This document shows, piece by piece, positions 25,214-33,274 of a stretch of 64,000 nt of DNA; the first letter of the stretch is position 1, and every line of letters starts with the position of its first letter. A program made the translations under genes and the position numbers. The stretch is from Kitasatospora paranensis (GTDB lineage: Bacteria > Actinomycetota > Actinomycetes > Streptomycetales > Streptomycetaceae): positions 6,014,001 to 6,078,000 of the forward strand of contig NZ_BAABKV010000001.1 in the NCBI RefSeq assembly GCF_039544005.1, written 5' to 3'. Under the pieces are notes generated by a model. The model was not told the DNA's origin. It was given only the letters and a program-made list of their open reading frames with translations, and did not search any database.

Positions 25214-25831
25214 TCAGGTGACCGCCGGGACGGGCGACGCCCGAACACCCAGCAGGGCCAGGCTGTTCGCCCAGAGCGCGCTGAGCTGGGCAGGGTTGTT
25301 GTACAGCTTCGCGAACAGCACCTGGCCCTCCAGTTGCGCGACGACCGACCGGGCGGCTGCGCGCGTGTCGGTGACGGTGGCCTCACCGCGCCCGACGGCC
25401 TCGGCGACGACCGACTCGACCATCTCGACCTGCGTCTCGAAGATCTCCTGGAGGCGCTTGCGCACGGCCTCGGCCTGGTTGCTCATCTCCAGCGAGAGAT
25501 TCCCGAACATGCAGCCCGACACCGTGCCACAGCTCTCCATACCGGCCCGCTGGCGGGCCTCCGTCGCCTCGAACAGCTGCCGGAGCCGCTCCAGCGGCTC
25601 CGCGTCGCCGTTCAGGACCCCGGTCCAGTCGCTTCGCTCGGCGGCCCAGTGCTCGTCGATCACGGCGAGCGCGAGGGCCTCCTTGGACTCGAAGAAGTAG
25701 TAGAAGCTGCCCTTCGGGACCCCTGCCGTCTTGCAGATCTCGGCCACGCCCAGGGAGGAGTAGCCGCGCACCTCCATGAGGGACTGCGCAGCGGCAAGGA
25801 TCTTCCCTCTGGCGTCACTTGTCCGTCCCAT
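25214..25831 (-). CDS. TetR/AcrR-family transcriptional repressor
   Basis: This 205-residue repressor has an N-terminal HTH (residues about 5-55: ILAAAQSLMEVRGYSSLGVAEICKTAGVPKGSFYYFF) and an all-helical ligand domain with a GMESCGTVSGCMFGNLSLEM segment typical of the NemR-like/TetR_C_29 branch. These regulators often respond to electrophiles or quinones, and the neighbouring genes (SDR, muconolactone-isomerase-like, WrbA remnant) fit that theme. An inverted repeat lies 17-46 bases upstream of its ATG, so it probably represses itself. Confidence 0.9.
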   Translation of the reverse strand: MGRTSDARGKILAAAQSLMEVRGYSSLGVAEICKTAGVPKGSFYYFFESKEALALAVIDEHWAAERSDWTGVLNGDAEPLERLRQLFEATEARQRAGMESCGTVSGCMFGNLSLEMSNQAEAVRKRLQEIFETQVEMVESVVAEAVGRGEATVTDTRAAARSVVAQLEGQVLFAKLYNNPAQLSALWANSLALLGVRASPVPAVT

Positions 25832-25847
25832 GCGGACCAGTATACGA

Positions 25848-25877
25848 CCGACCGGCTATCTTTAGTGGACCGGTCGG
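25848..25877. promoter_or_regulatory. TetR operator candidate (CCGACCGG-N14-CCGGTCGG)
   Basis: The inverted repeat CCGACCGG (25848-25855) and CCGGTCGG (25870-25877) is perfect over eight bases, with an AT-richer 14-base centre (CTATCTTTAGTGGA) that could hold a -10 element. It lies between the TetR start (25831) and the next gene upstream. The arrangement suggests autoregulation. Confidence 0.6.
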
Positions 25878-25922
25878 CTACTGGCCTGCCGACCCGGGAC
25901 CGGATGTGCGCCCGGTGGGTGT

Positions 25923-26225
25923 TCAGGCCTCCGATTCTGCCCGGCCCGGGTCGTTCGGATGGGGGGCGACGGCGGTGATCCGGTCGGTCATGAACGGGTG
26001 GAGCGGCAGCGTGCCGAGCACCTTCTCGTGGAGTTCCGCTTCGTCGGCCGCGCGCCACAGGCCGATGCTGCGCATCTCGCCGACCGGGCGCCACAGTCGC
26101 ACCAGGTGGCCGGCGGCGGCGAGTTCCCGGGCGCGGACGGCCTCGGCCGCGCGCAGCCGGTCGATCTCCGCCTGGTCCATGCCCTCGGGGAAGGTGGTCC
26201 TCAGTTCGACCAGGAATTCCTTCAT
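25923..26225 (-). CDS. Muconolactone delta-isomerase-like protein
   Basis: This small 100-residue ferredoxin-like alpha/beta protein of the muconolactone isomerase family starts MKEFLVELRTTFPEGMD and carries the conserved REL-AAGHLVRLWRPVG and GLWRAADEAELHEKVLGTLPLHPFM. True muconolactone isomerases act in the beta-ketoadipate pathway, but none of the other pathway genes are here. This belongs to the broader family of uncharacterised isomerase-like proteins found beside SnoaL-like and quinone-handling genes. It is in a minus-strand group with a SnoaL-like gene. Confidence 0.82.
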   Translation of the reverse strand: MKEFLVELRTTFPEGMDQAEIDRLRAAEAVRARELAAAGHLVRLWRPVGEMRSIGLWRAADEAELHEKVLGTLPLHPFMTDRITAVAPHPNDPGRAESEA

Positions 26226-26258
26226 GACTCTCTCTCCTCGGGTGGTGTCACCGGCTCG

Positions 26259-26630
26259 TCAGTCGAGCTTGGAGACCTGGTAGTGGCTGATGGCCCAGTC
26301 CGACGGCGTGCGGGTCAGCAGGACGCTGAGCCACACGTTCCGGGTCGGCCGGTCGGTGAAGGTGAAGTCGACGCCCAGGTACGCGAGGACGGTGCCGTCC
26401 GCCACCTGTCGGGTCTCCAGCACGGTGTACTGCGCCTTCATGCCGAGCGGCTGGGAGGCGTAGTACTCGGCGATTCCCTCGCGGCCGACGGTGTAGGGGT
26501 GCAGTCCCTGGAAGATCGCGTCCGGCGTGAAACGGGCCGCGACCCGCTCCGGCTCGTGGTTGTCGACCGCGGCCCTCCAGTCGTCCATCACCTCGCGGAC
26601 GATGCCCTCGTGCACGGCTGTGGTGGTCAT
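26259..26630 (-). CDS. SnoaL-like / SgcJ-EcaC family NTF2-fold protein
   Basis: This is a 123-residue cone-shaped NTF2-like protein. The N-terminal helix region (VREVMDDWRAAVDNHEPERVAARFTPDAIFQG) and the C-terminal strands (WLSVLLTRTPSDWAISHYQVSKL) match the SgcJ/EcaC group. These proteins are found in secondary metabolism and detoxification operons; most lack a known reaction. It starts at ATG 26630 and lies 33 bases upstream of the muconolactone-isomerase-like gene. Confidence 0.8.
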   Translation of the reverse strand: MTTTAVHEGIVREVMDDWRAAVDNHEPERVAARFTPDAIFQGLHPYTVGREGIAEYYASQPLGMKAQYTVLETRQVADGTVLAYLGVDFTFTDRPTRNVWLSVLLTRTPSDWAISHYQVSKLD

Positions 26631-26725
26631 GTGCGCGTTCTGCCTTCCCGCTCAGTGGCTGGTGCTGCTGTCCGAGTGTGCGGCCGGGGCGGGTGATCCG
26701 CTCGGCCGCACGGGGCGGTGCGTGC

Positions 26726-27075
26726 TCAGGCGGCCTCGACGAGCGAGGCGATCCTCACGACCCGCTCGGCCTGGACCCGGGTGGCGTTGCGGGCTGTGTC
26801 GTCGACCGGGAGGGTGCCCTGGCCGTCCATGTGCGAGGTGCCGTAGGGGTTGCCGTCGACGAACTTCGCGGGGTCGGTGAACCCGGGTGCGACCAGGATG
26901 CCGCCGAGTTGGTGGACGGAGGTGTACAGCGCCTGCAGCGTGGTCTCCTGGCCGGCGTGCGCCGTCGCCGAGGACGTGAAGCCGCTGTAGACCTTGTCGG
27001 CCGGCTTGCCCTGCGCCCACAGCCCGCCCAGGGTGTCCATGAACTGCCGCGGTGCGACGAAGAACCTCCGGCGTG
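26726..27075 (-). pseudogene. Remnant of a WrbA-type NAD(P)H:quinone oxidoreductase (C-terminal half)
   Basis: The frame encodes PRQFMDTLGGLWAQGKPADK, SGFTSSATAHAGQETTLQALY, a GYPYG-like NPYGTSHMDG and a C-terminal helix. This is the second half of the WrbA flavodoxin. The first ~90 residues, including the FMN phosphate-binding loop and the SPTRFGN motif, are missing; upstream of about 27075 the frame turns into unrelated Ala/Gly/Arg-rich sequence. FMN binding is therefore unlikely. A strong orphan hairpin lies just beyond the break, at 27121-27151. Confidence 0.7.
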
Positions 27076-27379
27076 CGCGCCCGCGGCTCCCATGGCAGGT
27101 CGGGGCGCGTGTGGTCCGGCCCCAACGGCCCGGTCGCTGCGGGCCGTTGGGCTTCGAGGGGGTGAGCTCGGAGTGATGTGTCAGTGACTGCCGTCAACCT
27201 CACTCAAACGAGTGAACTGACGCTCCGTGGTGCTCATGTGACGGATTGTTCGAGTGAGACTGAGTGTCAGTCGAGAGCACGAGCCCCTTCCCCCGTCCGG
27301 TGCGCGCCGTATGCGCTGCGCCCGCGCGGGGTGGCACCGGCGGCCTGCTCTGCCGTAACCATGTGTGGGGGTCCCCGTC
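27076..27379. other. Gene-free region upstream of the LAYTG surface protein
   Basis: This 304-base stretch lies between the WrbA remnant and the LAYTG protein. It includes the 27121-27151 hairpin. From 27178 to 27280 it is clearly AT-richer than the rest, with several short repeats of ACTGAC/GTCAGT and GAGTG/CACTC, a likely promoter area for the plus-strand gene. No ORF is supported. Confidence 0.45.
27121..27151. terminator. Orphan 12-bp perfect hairpin
   Basis: CCCAACGGCCCG (27121-27132) pairs perfectly with CGGGCCGTTGGG (27140-27151) around a 7-base loop. It has the form of an intrinsic terminator, but it lies upstream of both flanking genes, so no complete gene now ends at it. Confidence 0.55.
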
Positions 27380-28288
27380 ATGCCGTCCCTGTCGTCCTTG
27401 CGTTCCGTTGCCGCCGCCTCGCTCGCCGCCTCGGCCCTGGCCGTCGCGCTCCCGGCCTCCGCGGCGCACGCGGCCGACCCGAAGGGCTCGCCGGGCCGCG
27501 CCCGCGCGGTCACCGCCGAGCTCGCCCTGGACGTCTCGCTGCTCAACAAGGCCGTCGACGTGCCCGTCGACGTCTCCCTCAACAAGGTCGAGACGCCCGC
27601 GGAGCGCAACGGCTCGATGCTCACCGCCGCGGTCGACGGGGTGGACCGCGGCCGTCCGGTCACCCTGGTCAAGGCCGAGGTGGGCCGGTCGGTCACGCAC
27701 GCCGACGAGCACGGCACCTCGGCCTCCGTCACGCTGGCGGACGCCGCCGTGCACGCCCCCGGCCTGCCGCTGACGACCCTGCTCGGGGTGCAGGCGCTGA
27801 GCGCCGAGGCCACCTGCCCGGTCGACGGGCAGCCCAGCGCCAAGGTGACCTCGCCGGTGCGGCTGACCGTGCTCGGCAAGTCGGTCTCGGTCGGGCTGAA
27901 CAGCCCCACCCACGTCGTCGTCCCCGCCATCGGCACCGTGGACGTGGAGTTCTCCAGGAAGACGGTCACCTCCACCACCGCGGCGGCCTCCGCGCTGGAG
28001 GTCTCGATCGAGGTCAATCCGCTCAACCTCAACGTCGCCAAGGTCAGCGGGAGGATCACTGTCGCCTCGGTCTCCTGCGAGAAGCCGGTGCCCGCGGCGC
28101 AGACCACCTCGGCCGCGCCCTCGCCGACGGCTGCGGGCCGGCCCACCCCGGCCGGCGGCACGTCGCTGGCCTACACCGGCAGCAGTGGCACCGGAGCGAT
28201 GGCGGGCGGCGCGGCGACCCTCCTGGTGGCCGGCGGCGCCGCCCTGTGGATGACCCGGCGCCGCCGGGCGCACGCCCGCCGCCGTTGA
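27380..28288 (+). CDS. SCO1860-like LAxTG-anchored surface protein
   Basis: This secreted, cell-wall-anchored protein has about 302 residues. A signal peptide (MPSLSSLRSVAAASLAASALAVALPASAAHA) precedes a beta-rich domain with two predicted Ig-like sheets and two Cys (ATCPVDG, VSCEKP) that may pair. The C-terminus has an Ala/Pro/Thr linker, the sorting signal SLAYTGSSGTG, a hydrophobic helix and a RRRRAHARRR tail. LAYTG fits the LAxTG pattern recognised by class E sortases of Streptomyces; most relatives have LAETG. ATG 27380 is chosen for the signal peptide; GTG 27365 is in frame. Confidence 0.8.
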   Translation: MPSLSSLRSVAAASLAASALAVALPASAAHAADPKGSPGRARAVTAELALDVSLLNKAVDVPVDVSLNKVETPAERNGSMLTAAVDGVDRGRPVTLVKAEVGRSVTHADEHGTSASVTLADAAVHAPGLPLTTLLGVQALSAEATCPVDGQPSAKVTSPVRLTVLGKSVSVGLNSPTHVVVPAIGTVDVEFSRKTVTSTTAAASALEVSIEVNPLNLNVAKVSGRITVASVSCEKPVPAAQTTSAAPSPTAAGRPTPAGGTSLAYTGSSGTGAMAGGAATLLVAGGAALWMTRRRRAHARRR

Positions 28289-28370
28289 CCCCGTGCGCCC
28301 CGTCCGTCCCACCGGCACGCTCGCATGCTGAGACAGGCCCTCTCCGACGGTGAGCGTGTCGGCGCGGACG

Positions 28371-28413
28371 GTTGGTTCACATGGGCGTTACATAGGAGGA
28401 ACAACCGGGAAAC
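28371..28413 (+). promoter_or_regulatory. GlnR-box-like sites upstream of glnII
   Basis: GTTCAC (28375-28380), six bases, then GTTAC (28387-28391), and further on GAAAC (28409-28413), resemble the gTnAc-n6-GaAAc GlnR boxes known before glnA, glnII and amtB in Streptomyces. They lie 56-94 bases upstream of the glnII start, consistent with nitrogen control of this gene. Confidence 0.55.
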
Positions 28414-28468
28414 GGCGACTTGCAACGCTACGCGGGCACCCACCACCCAAGCAGTGAGGTTCACCGCA

Positions 28469-29491
28469 ATGGCAATCAAGGCCGAGTACATCTGGATCGA
28501 CGGCACCGAGCCGACCGCGAAGCTCCGTTCCAAGACTCGGGTGCTGCCGAACGCGGACAAGATCCCCACCTGGGGCTTCGACGGCTCGTCGACCAACCAG
28601 GCCGAGGGTCACGCCTCGGACCGTGTGCTCGAGCCCGTGAAGGTCGTCAAGGACCCGATCCGCGGCGGTGACAACATCATGGTGCTGTGCGAGGTCTTCG
28701 AGATCGACGGCACCCCGCACGTGTCCAACACCCGTGCGAAGCTCCGCCCGATCGCCGAGCAGTACGCGGCCCAGGAGTCGATCTTCGGCATCGAGCAGGA
28801 GTACACCTTCTTCAAGGGCTCGCGCCCGCTCGGCTTCCCCGAGGGCGGCTTCCCGGCCCCGCAGGGCGGCTACTACTGCGGCGTGGGTGCCGAGGAGGTC
28901 TTCGGCCGCGAGATCGTCGAGCTGCACCTGGACCGCTGCCTGGACGCCGGCCTGGCGATCTGCGGCATCAACGCCGAGGTCATGCCCGGCCAGTGGGAGT
29001 TCCAGATCGGCCCCGTCGACGCGCTGACCGTGTCCGACGACATGTGGCTCTCCCGCTACCTGCTCTACCGCACCGCGGAGGAGTTCGGCATCGACGCCAC
29101 CCTGGACGCCAAGCCGGCCCGTGGCGACTGGAACGGTGCGGGTGCGCACACCAACTTCTCCACCAAGGCGATGCGTGAGGGCTACGACGCCATCATCACC
29201 GCCTGCGAGTCGCTCGGCGCCTCGGAGGAGAAGGTCCTGGAGCACGTCAGCCAGTACGGCGACGACATCCAGTCCCGCCTCACCGGCAAGCACGAGACCG
29301 CCCCGTGGAACGTCTACTCCTACGGCGTGTCCAACCGTGGCGCCTCCGTCCGCATCCCGTGGCAGGTCGAGGTGGACCAGAAGGGCTACATCGAGGACCG
29401 CCGCCCGAACGCGAACGTCGACCCCTACGTCGTCACCCGCCTGCTGATCAACACCTGCTGCGAGGCCCTGGAGAAGGCCGGCCAGGTCTGA
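28469..29491 (+). CDS. glnII: Glutamine synthetase type II (GSII)
   Basis: This enzyme makes glutamine from glutamate, ammonia and ATP. The 340-residue length and the N-terminus AEYIWIDGTEPTAKLRSKTR are those of eukaryote-like GSII, much shorter than the ~470-residue GSI. Key motifs are WGFDGSST, the glutamate site FGIEQEYTFF, AEVMPGQWEFQIGP, and GAGAHTNFSTKAMR. The last residues NTCCEALEKAGQV match Streptomyces GlnII. ATG 28469 is used. GSII is regulated at transcription by GlnR and not by adenylylation; GlnR-like boxes lie upstream. A strong terminator follows. Confidence 0.97.
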   Translation: MAIKAEYIWIDGTEPTAKLRSKTRVLPNADKIPTWGFDGSSTNQAEGHASDRVLEPVKVVKDPIRGGDNIMVLCEVFEIDGTPHVSNTRAKLRPIAEQYAAQESIFGIEQEYTFFKGSRPLGFPEGGFPAPQGGYYCGVGAEEVFGREIVELHLDRCLDAGLAICGINAEVMPGQWEFQIGPVDALTVSDDMWLSRYLLYRTAEEFGIDATLDAKPARGDWNGAGAHTNFSTKAMREGYDAIITACESLGASEEKVLEHVSQYGDDIQSRLTGKHETAPWNVYSYGVSNRGASVRIPWQVEVDQKGYIEDRRPNANVDPYVVTRLLINTCCEALEKAGQV

Positions 29492-29507
29492 TCCGCCGCT
29501 GACACCG

Positions 29508-29546
29508 ACGCCCGCCGCACCTCCCTCCCGGAGGGGCGGCGGGCGT
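29508..29546 (+). terminator. Terminator hairpin after glnII
   Basis: ACGCCCGCCGC (29508-29518) pairs with GCGGCGGGCGT (29536-29546), and an inner CCTCC/GGAGG stem extends it. It starts 17 bases after the glnII stop, the expected place for a terminator. Confidence 0.85.
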
Positions 29547-29580
29547 CCGCGTTCCCCCGCCCGGTCACTACGCTGGTCCC

Positions 29581-30828
29581 GTGGCGGACGACCTCACCCC
29601 AGACGTGACCCCCGATGTGACCCCCGGAACCACTCCCGGCCCCGGCCCCGCTCCCGACCTCACCCCCGACTTCACCCCCGAACAGGCGGCCCGCGGGCGG
29701 GCCCTGCGCCGGGCCCAGGTGCCGTGGGTGCTCGGCGGCGCCCTGGCCGGCCTCGCCCTCACCCTGGTGCTCGGGCTCACGCCGGCCGGCGCCGGCCTGG
29801 TCACCGCGGTCGGCGACCTGCTCGGCGGGTCCTGGGCCGCCGAGGTGCTGGGCGGCGCCGCGGCGCTCGTCCTGCTCGGCCAGTTGCTCCGGCTGCCGTT
29901 CGCCGCCCGGGTCCGGGTGGTGCGGGCCCGGTACGGGCTGGTCACCCAGGGCTGGGCAGGCTGGGCCGTGGACACCGTGCGCGGTCTCGCCCTCACCCTC
30001 GGCCTGGTCCTGCCGGCCGCCCTCGGCCTCTACGCGCTCACCGGCCGGTCGGCCACCGGCTGGTGGCCGGTGGCCGCCGCCGTCGCGGCCCTGCTGGTGG
30101 CCGCGCTCTCCTTCCTCCACCCGCTGGTGATCGAGCCCGTGTTCAACCGCTTCACGCCGATGCCGGACGGGCCGCTGCGCAGCGCCCTGCTGGCGCTCGC
30201 CGAGCGGGACGCCGTCACCGTCCGCGAGGTCCTCGTCGCGGACGCCTCGCGCCGCACCACCGCCCTCAACGCCTATGTGTCGGGCCTCGGTTCCACCCGC
30301 AGGATCGTCGCGTACGACACCCTGCTGACCGCCGCGGAGCCGCGCGAGGTCGAGCTGGTGGTGGCCCACGAGCTCGGCCACGTCAAGCACCGCGACGTGG
30401 CCACCGGGACGGTGCTCGGGGCGTTCGGCGCGGCCGTCGCCGTCGCCGTCCTCGGCCTGCTCACCGCGTGGCAGCCGCTGCTGTCCGCGGCGGGCGCGCA
30501 GAGCGCCGCGGACCCGCGCTCGCTGCCGCTGTTCGCCGCCCTGACCGCCCTGATCGGCACCCTCACCGGCCCGCTCCAGGCCGCCGCAAGCCGCCGCATC
30601 GAGGCCAGGGCCGACCGCCATGCCCTCGAACTCACCGACGACCCGGTGCAGTTCATCGCCATGCAACGCAGGCTCGCGGTCGCCAACGTCTCGGACGTCG
30701 ACCCGCCCCGGCTGCTGGAGCTGCTGTTCGCCACCCACCCGAGCGCCACCCGGCGGATCGCCGCCGCCCGCTCCTGGCGCCCGGCGCCGGGGAGGTCCGG
30801 CCCGGGGCCGCAGCGCCCCGGCCGGTAA
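29581..30828 (+). CDS. M48-family integral membrane metallopeptidase (HtpX / CAAX protease 1-like)
   Basis: This is a 415-residue zinc peptidase of the membrane. It has an N-terminal Thr-Pro-Asp repeat (about 30 residues), several membrane helices, a cytoplasmic catalytic motif VVAHELGHVKHRD with His263-Glu264-Leu-Gly-His267, and a downstream Glu zinc ligand in RRIEARADRHAL. The NAYVSGLGSTRRIVAYDTLL segment is typical of the Ste24/HtpX family. GTG 29581 has only a weak ribosome binding site. Likely role: membrane protein quality control; no prenylation substrate is implied. Confidence 0.88.
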   Translation: MADDLTPDVTPDVTPGTTPGPGPAPDLTPDFTPEQAARGRALRRAQVPWVLGGALAGLALTLVLGLTPAGAGLVTAVGDLLGGSWAAEVLGGAAALVLLGQLLRLPFAARVRVVRARYGLVTQGWAGWAVDTVRGLALTLGLVLPAALGLYALTGRSATGWWPVAAAVAALLVAALSFLHPLVIEPVFNRFTPMPDGPLRSALLALAERDAVTVREVLVADASRRTTALNAYVSGLGSTRRIVAYDTLLTAAEPREVELVVAHELGHVKHRDVATGTVLGAFGAAVAVAVLGLLTAWQPLLSAAGAQSAADPRSLPLFAALTALIGTLTGPLQAAASRRIEARADRHALELTDDPVQFIAMQRRLAVANVSDVDPPRLLELLFATHPSATRRIAAARSWRPAPGRSGPGPQRPGR

Positions 30829-30888
30829 ACCGCTGGCGGACGCCCGCCCCGAGGCCGGAGAATCCGCCCCACCGACGCGGGAGGGGCG

Positions 30889-31446
30889 ATGACACCACCG
30901 GACACCGAGGACGGGCGGCCGCTGCTGCTGCTCGACGTGGACGGGCCGCTCAACCCGTACCGGGCGAAACCCCAGCGGCGGCCCGACGGCTACCTGACCC
31001 ACCGGGTGCGCCCGGCCTCCTGGATCGCCCGCCACCCGGAGACACCGGCCGCCCGCGTCAAGCCGCTGCGGCTGTGGCTCAACCCGGACCACGGGCCGGC
31101 GCTGCTCGCCCTGCCCCTGCAACCGGTCTGGTGCACCACCTGGATGAACGAGGCCAACGAGTGGGTCGGGCCGCTGATCGGGCTGCCCCCGCTGCCGTAC
31201 ATCGCCTGGCCGCAGATGCACCACGGCGACCCGGACGGCCTGCACTGGAAGACCCGCGCCCTGGTCGCCTGGGCCGCCGGGCGGCCGTTCGCCTGGGTGG
31301 ACGACGAGATCGAGCCGCAGGACACCGCCTGGATCGCCGAGCACCACCCCGCCCCGGCGATGACCCTGCCGGTCGACCACCGGCACGGCCTGCGGGACGC
31401 GGACTTCGCCGCGCTCGCCGACTGGGCCCGCACGGTGGCACCGTGA
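30889..31446 (+). CDS. HAD-like hypothetical protein
   Basis: This 185-residue protein has LLLLDVDGPLNPYRAKP (HAD motif I-like with Asp-x-Asp), VWCTTWMNEANEW (motif II-like Thr) and FAWVDDEIEPQDTAW (motif IV-like Asp-Asp). That order is HAD-type but the protein lacks a clear cap domain. Homologous small HAD-like proteins are common in Streptomyces with no assigned substrate. Its stop overlaps the GTG of the MOSC gene (GTGA), so the two are probably coupled. Confidence 0.72.
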   Translation: MTPPDTEDGRPLLLLDVDGPLNPYRAKPQRRPDGYLTHRVRPASWIARHPETPAARVKPLRLWLNPDHGPALLALPLQPVWCTTWMNEANEWVGPLIGLPPLPYIAWPQMHHGDPDGLHWKTRALVAWAAGRPFAWVDDEIEPQDTAWIAEHHPAPAMTLPVDHRHGLRDADFAALADWARTVAP

Positions 31447-32247
31447 TCGCCGGGGCGGCCGTGCGGAGCCTGTACCGGTATCCGTTGAAGTCCGCGCTCG
31501 GCGAGGAGCTGGCGCGTGCCCGGATCACCGGGCGCGGCATCGCCGGCGACCGGGTCCGCGCGCTGCTGGACACCACGACCGGACGGGTCGTCAGCGCCAA
31601 GAACCCGCGGCTGTGGCGGGCCCTGCTGACCGCCGCCGCGACCACCGGAGGCGACGGCGGCGTCTGCGTCCGCGGGCCGGACGGCGCCGTGCTGGACGAG
31701 GCCGGGTTCACCGCACTGCTCGGCCGCCCCGTCCGGCTGGTCGACGTGCCGCCGGCCGGCGCCGAGCTGGAACGGGCCGTACCGGAAGAAGTCCTGAGCC
31801 ACGGCGTCGACCAGGAGGTGCCCGTCACTGTCGGCACGCTCGGCAGCGCCGCCCCGCCCGGCACCTTCTTCGACTTCGCCCCGCTGCACCTGATCACCAC
31901 GGCCACCCTGGCGGCCGTCGGCGGGCCCGCGCAGGCCCCCGCTACCGCCCCAACCTGGTGGTCGACACCCCGGGCGCCGCCGCGTTCGCCGAGAACGACT
32001 GGGTCGGCCGCGAGCTGCGGATCGGCCCGGACATCCGGCTCGCGGTGATCGCGGCCAGCCCGCGCTGCGCCGTCCCGACCCTCGCCCACGGGGAACTGCC
32101 CCCGGACACGGAGGCGTTGCGCGCCCTGGCCCGCCGCAACCGGGTGGAACCGCTGCCGGGCCTCGGCCCGCTGCCCTGCGCCGGCGTCTACGCCCGGGTG
32201 GTCACCGGCGGCCCGGTCGGCCGGGGGATGCCGTCAGGGTCGGATGA
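31443..32247 (+). CDS. MOSC-domain (molybdenum cofactor sulfurase C-terminal-like) protein (two apparent frameshifts)
   Basis: This MOSC protein of about 268 residues has an N-terminal beta-barrel (AAVRSLYRYPLKSALGEEL) and a MOSC core ending in SPRCAVPTLAHGELPPDTE, including the conserved Cys. Two missing bases are needed to keep one frame. One lies at 31922-31945, between AAVGG and PRYRPNLVVDTPG. The other is in the G5 run at 32223-32227; adding a G there ends the protein as GRGDAVRVG with a stop at 32245-32247. GTG 31443 overlaps the upstream stop. Related proteins handle sulfur in Moco enzymes or detoxify N-hydroxylated substrates. It is convergent with cobC and overlaps its end by 14 bases. 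Confidence 0.78.
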
Positions 32248-33274
32248 CCTCGGCCAGGGCCGCCAGGAAGCGGTCGCCGGTGGCCGGATCACGGACGGAG
32301 ATCCGCAGCCAGTCGGCACCCAGCCCCGGGAAGGTGTCGCCGCGCCGCACCGCGAAGCCCGCCGACCGCAGCCGCTCCCGCACCCCGGCCGCACCGGCCA
32401 GCTCGACGAGCACGAAGGAGGAGAGCGGCTCGCCGTGCACCCGGACCCCGGGCAGCTGCGTCAGGCCCTTCAGCAGGTGGGCGCGGTGCTCGGCGACGGT
32501 CTCGGCCGCGGCCTGCGCCTCGGCGAGCGCCGCCGGCGCGGAGCAGGCCACGGCGGCGGCCAGCGCCGGGGTGGAGACCGGCCAGAGCGGCTGGGCGGCC
32601 GCGAGTTCGCCGAGCAGCCCGGCCGGCCCGAGCACGTAGCCGATCCGCAGGCCCGCCAGCCCCCAGGTCTTGGTGAGGCTGCGCAGCACCACCACCCGCC
32701 CCGGCAGGTCCCGCCGCCCGGCCAGCGTCTCCCGCTCGCCCGGGACGGTGTCCATGAACGCCTCGTCGACGACCAGGGTGCGGCCGGGGCGGGCCAGTGC
32801 GGCGACCGCCGCCGCGGGGTGCAGCACCGAGGTGGGGTTGGTCGGGTTGCCGAGCACCACCAGGTCGGCCTCCTCGGGCACCGCGTCGGCGGTCAGCCGG
32901 AAGCCGTTCCCGGCGTGCAGCAGCGCCCGGTGCACGGTGTGCCCGGCGTCCCGCAGGGCCGCCTCGGGCTCGGTGAACTGCGGGTGCACCACGACCGCGT
33001 GCCGCGGCCGCAGGGTCCGGGCGAGCAGCACGAAGGCCTCCGCCGCGCCGGAGGTGAGCAGCACCTCCTCGACCGGCCGGCGGTGCCGCCCGGCCACGGC
33101 CGCGCGGGCGGCGCCCTGGTCGGGGTAGGCGGCCAGGTCGGCCAGGGTCGCGGCGAGGTGGGCGCGCAGCCACTCGGGCGGGGTGCCGGTGCGGACGTTG
33201 ACGGCGAGGTCCACCAGTCCGGCGGCGCGGACCTCGGCGTCGCCGTGGTGGCGCAGGTCGGGTTCGTCGGTCAC
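32234..33274 (-). CDS. cobC: Pyridoxal-phosphate-dependent cobalamin-biosynthesis protein CobC (Rv2231c-like)
   Basis: This class I aminotransferase-fold protein of 346 residues is of the L-threonine-O-3-phosphate decarboxylase/CobC group. It begins DLRHHGDAEVRAAGLVDLAVNVR and carries the PLP-binding Lys in VVLRSLTKTWGLAGLRIGYVLG and the DEAFMD segment. In B12 synthesis the enzyme helps make the aminopropanol linker. It overlaps the upstream cobE-like gene in an ATGA junction. The main cob operon is 11 kb away on the same strand. The actual activity (decarboxylase or other) is not certain for this actinobacterial branch. Confidence 0.82.
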   Translation of the reverse strand: MTDEPDLRHHGDAEVRAAGLVDLAVNVRTGTPPEWLRAHLAATLADLAAYPDQGAARAAVAGRHRRPVEEVLLTSGAAEAFVLLARTLRPRHAVVVHPQFTEPEAALRDAGHTVHRALLHAGNGFRLTADAVPEEADLVVLGNPTNPTSVLHPAAAVAALARPGRTLVVDEAFMDTVPGERETLAGRRDLPGRVVVLRSLTKTWGLAGLRIGYVLGPAGLLGELAAAQPLWPVSTPALAAAVACSAPAALAEAQAAAETVAEHRAHLLKGLTQLPGVRVHGEPLSSFVLVELAGAAGVRERLRSAGFAVRRGDTFPGLGADWLRISVRDPATGDRFLAALAEVIRP

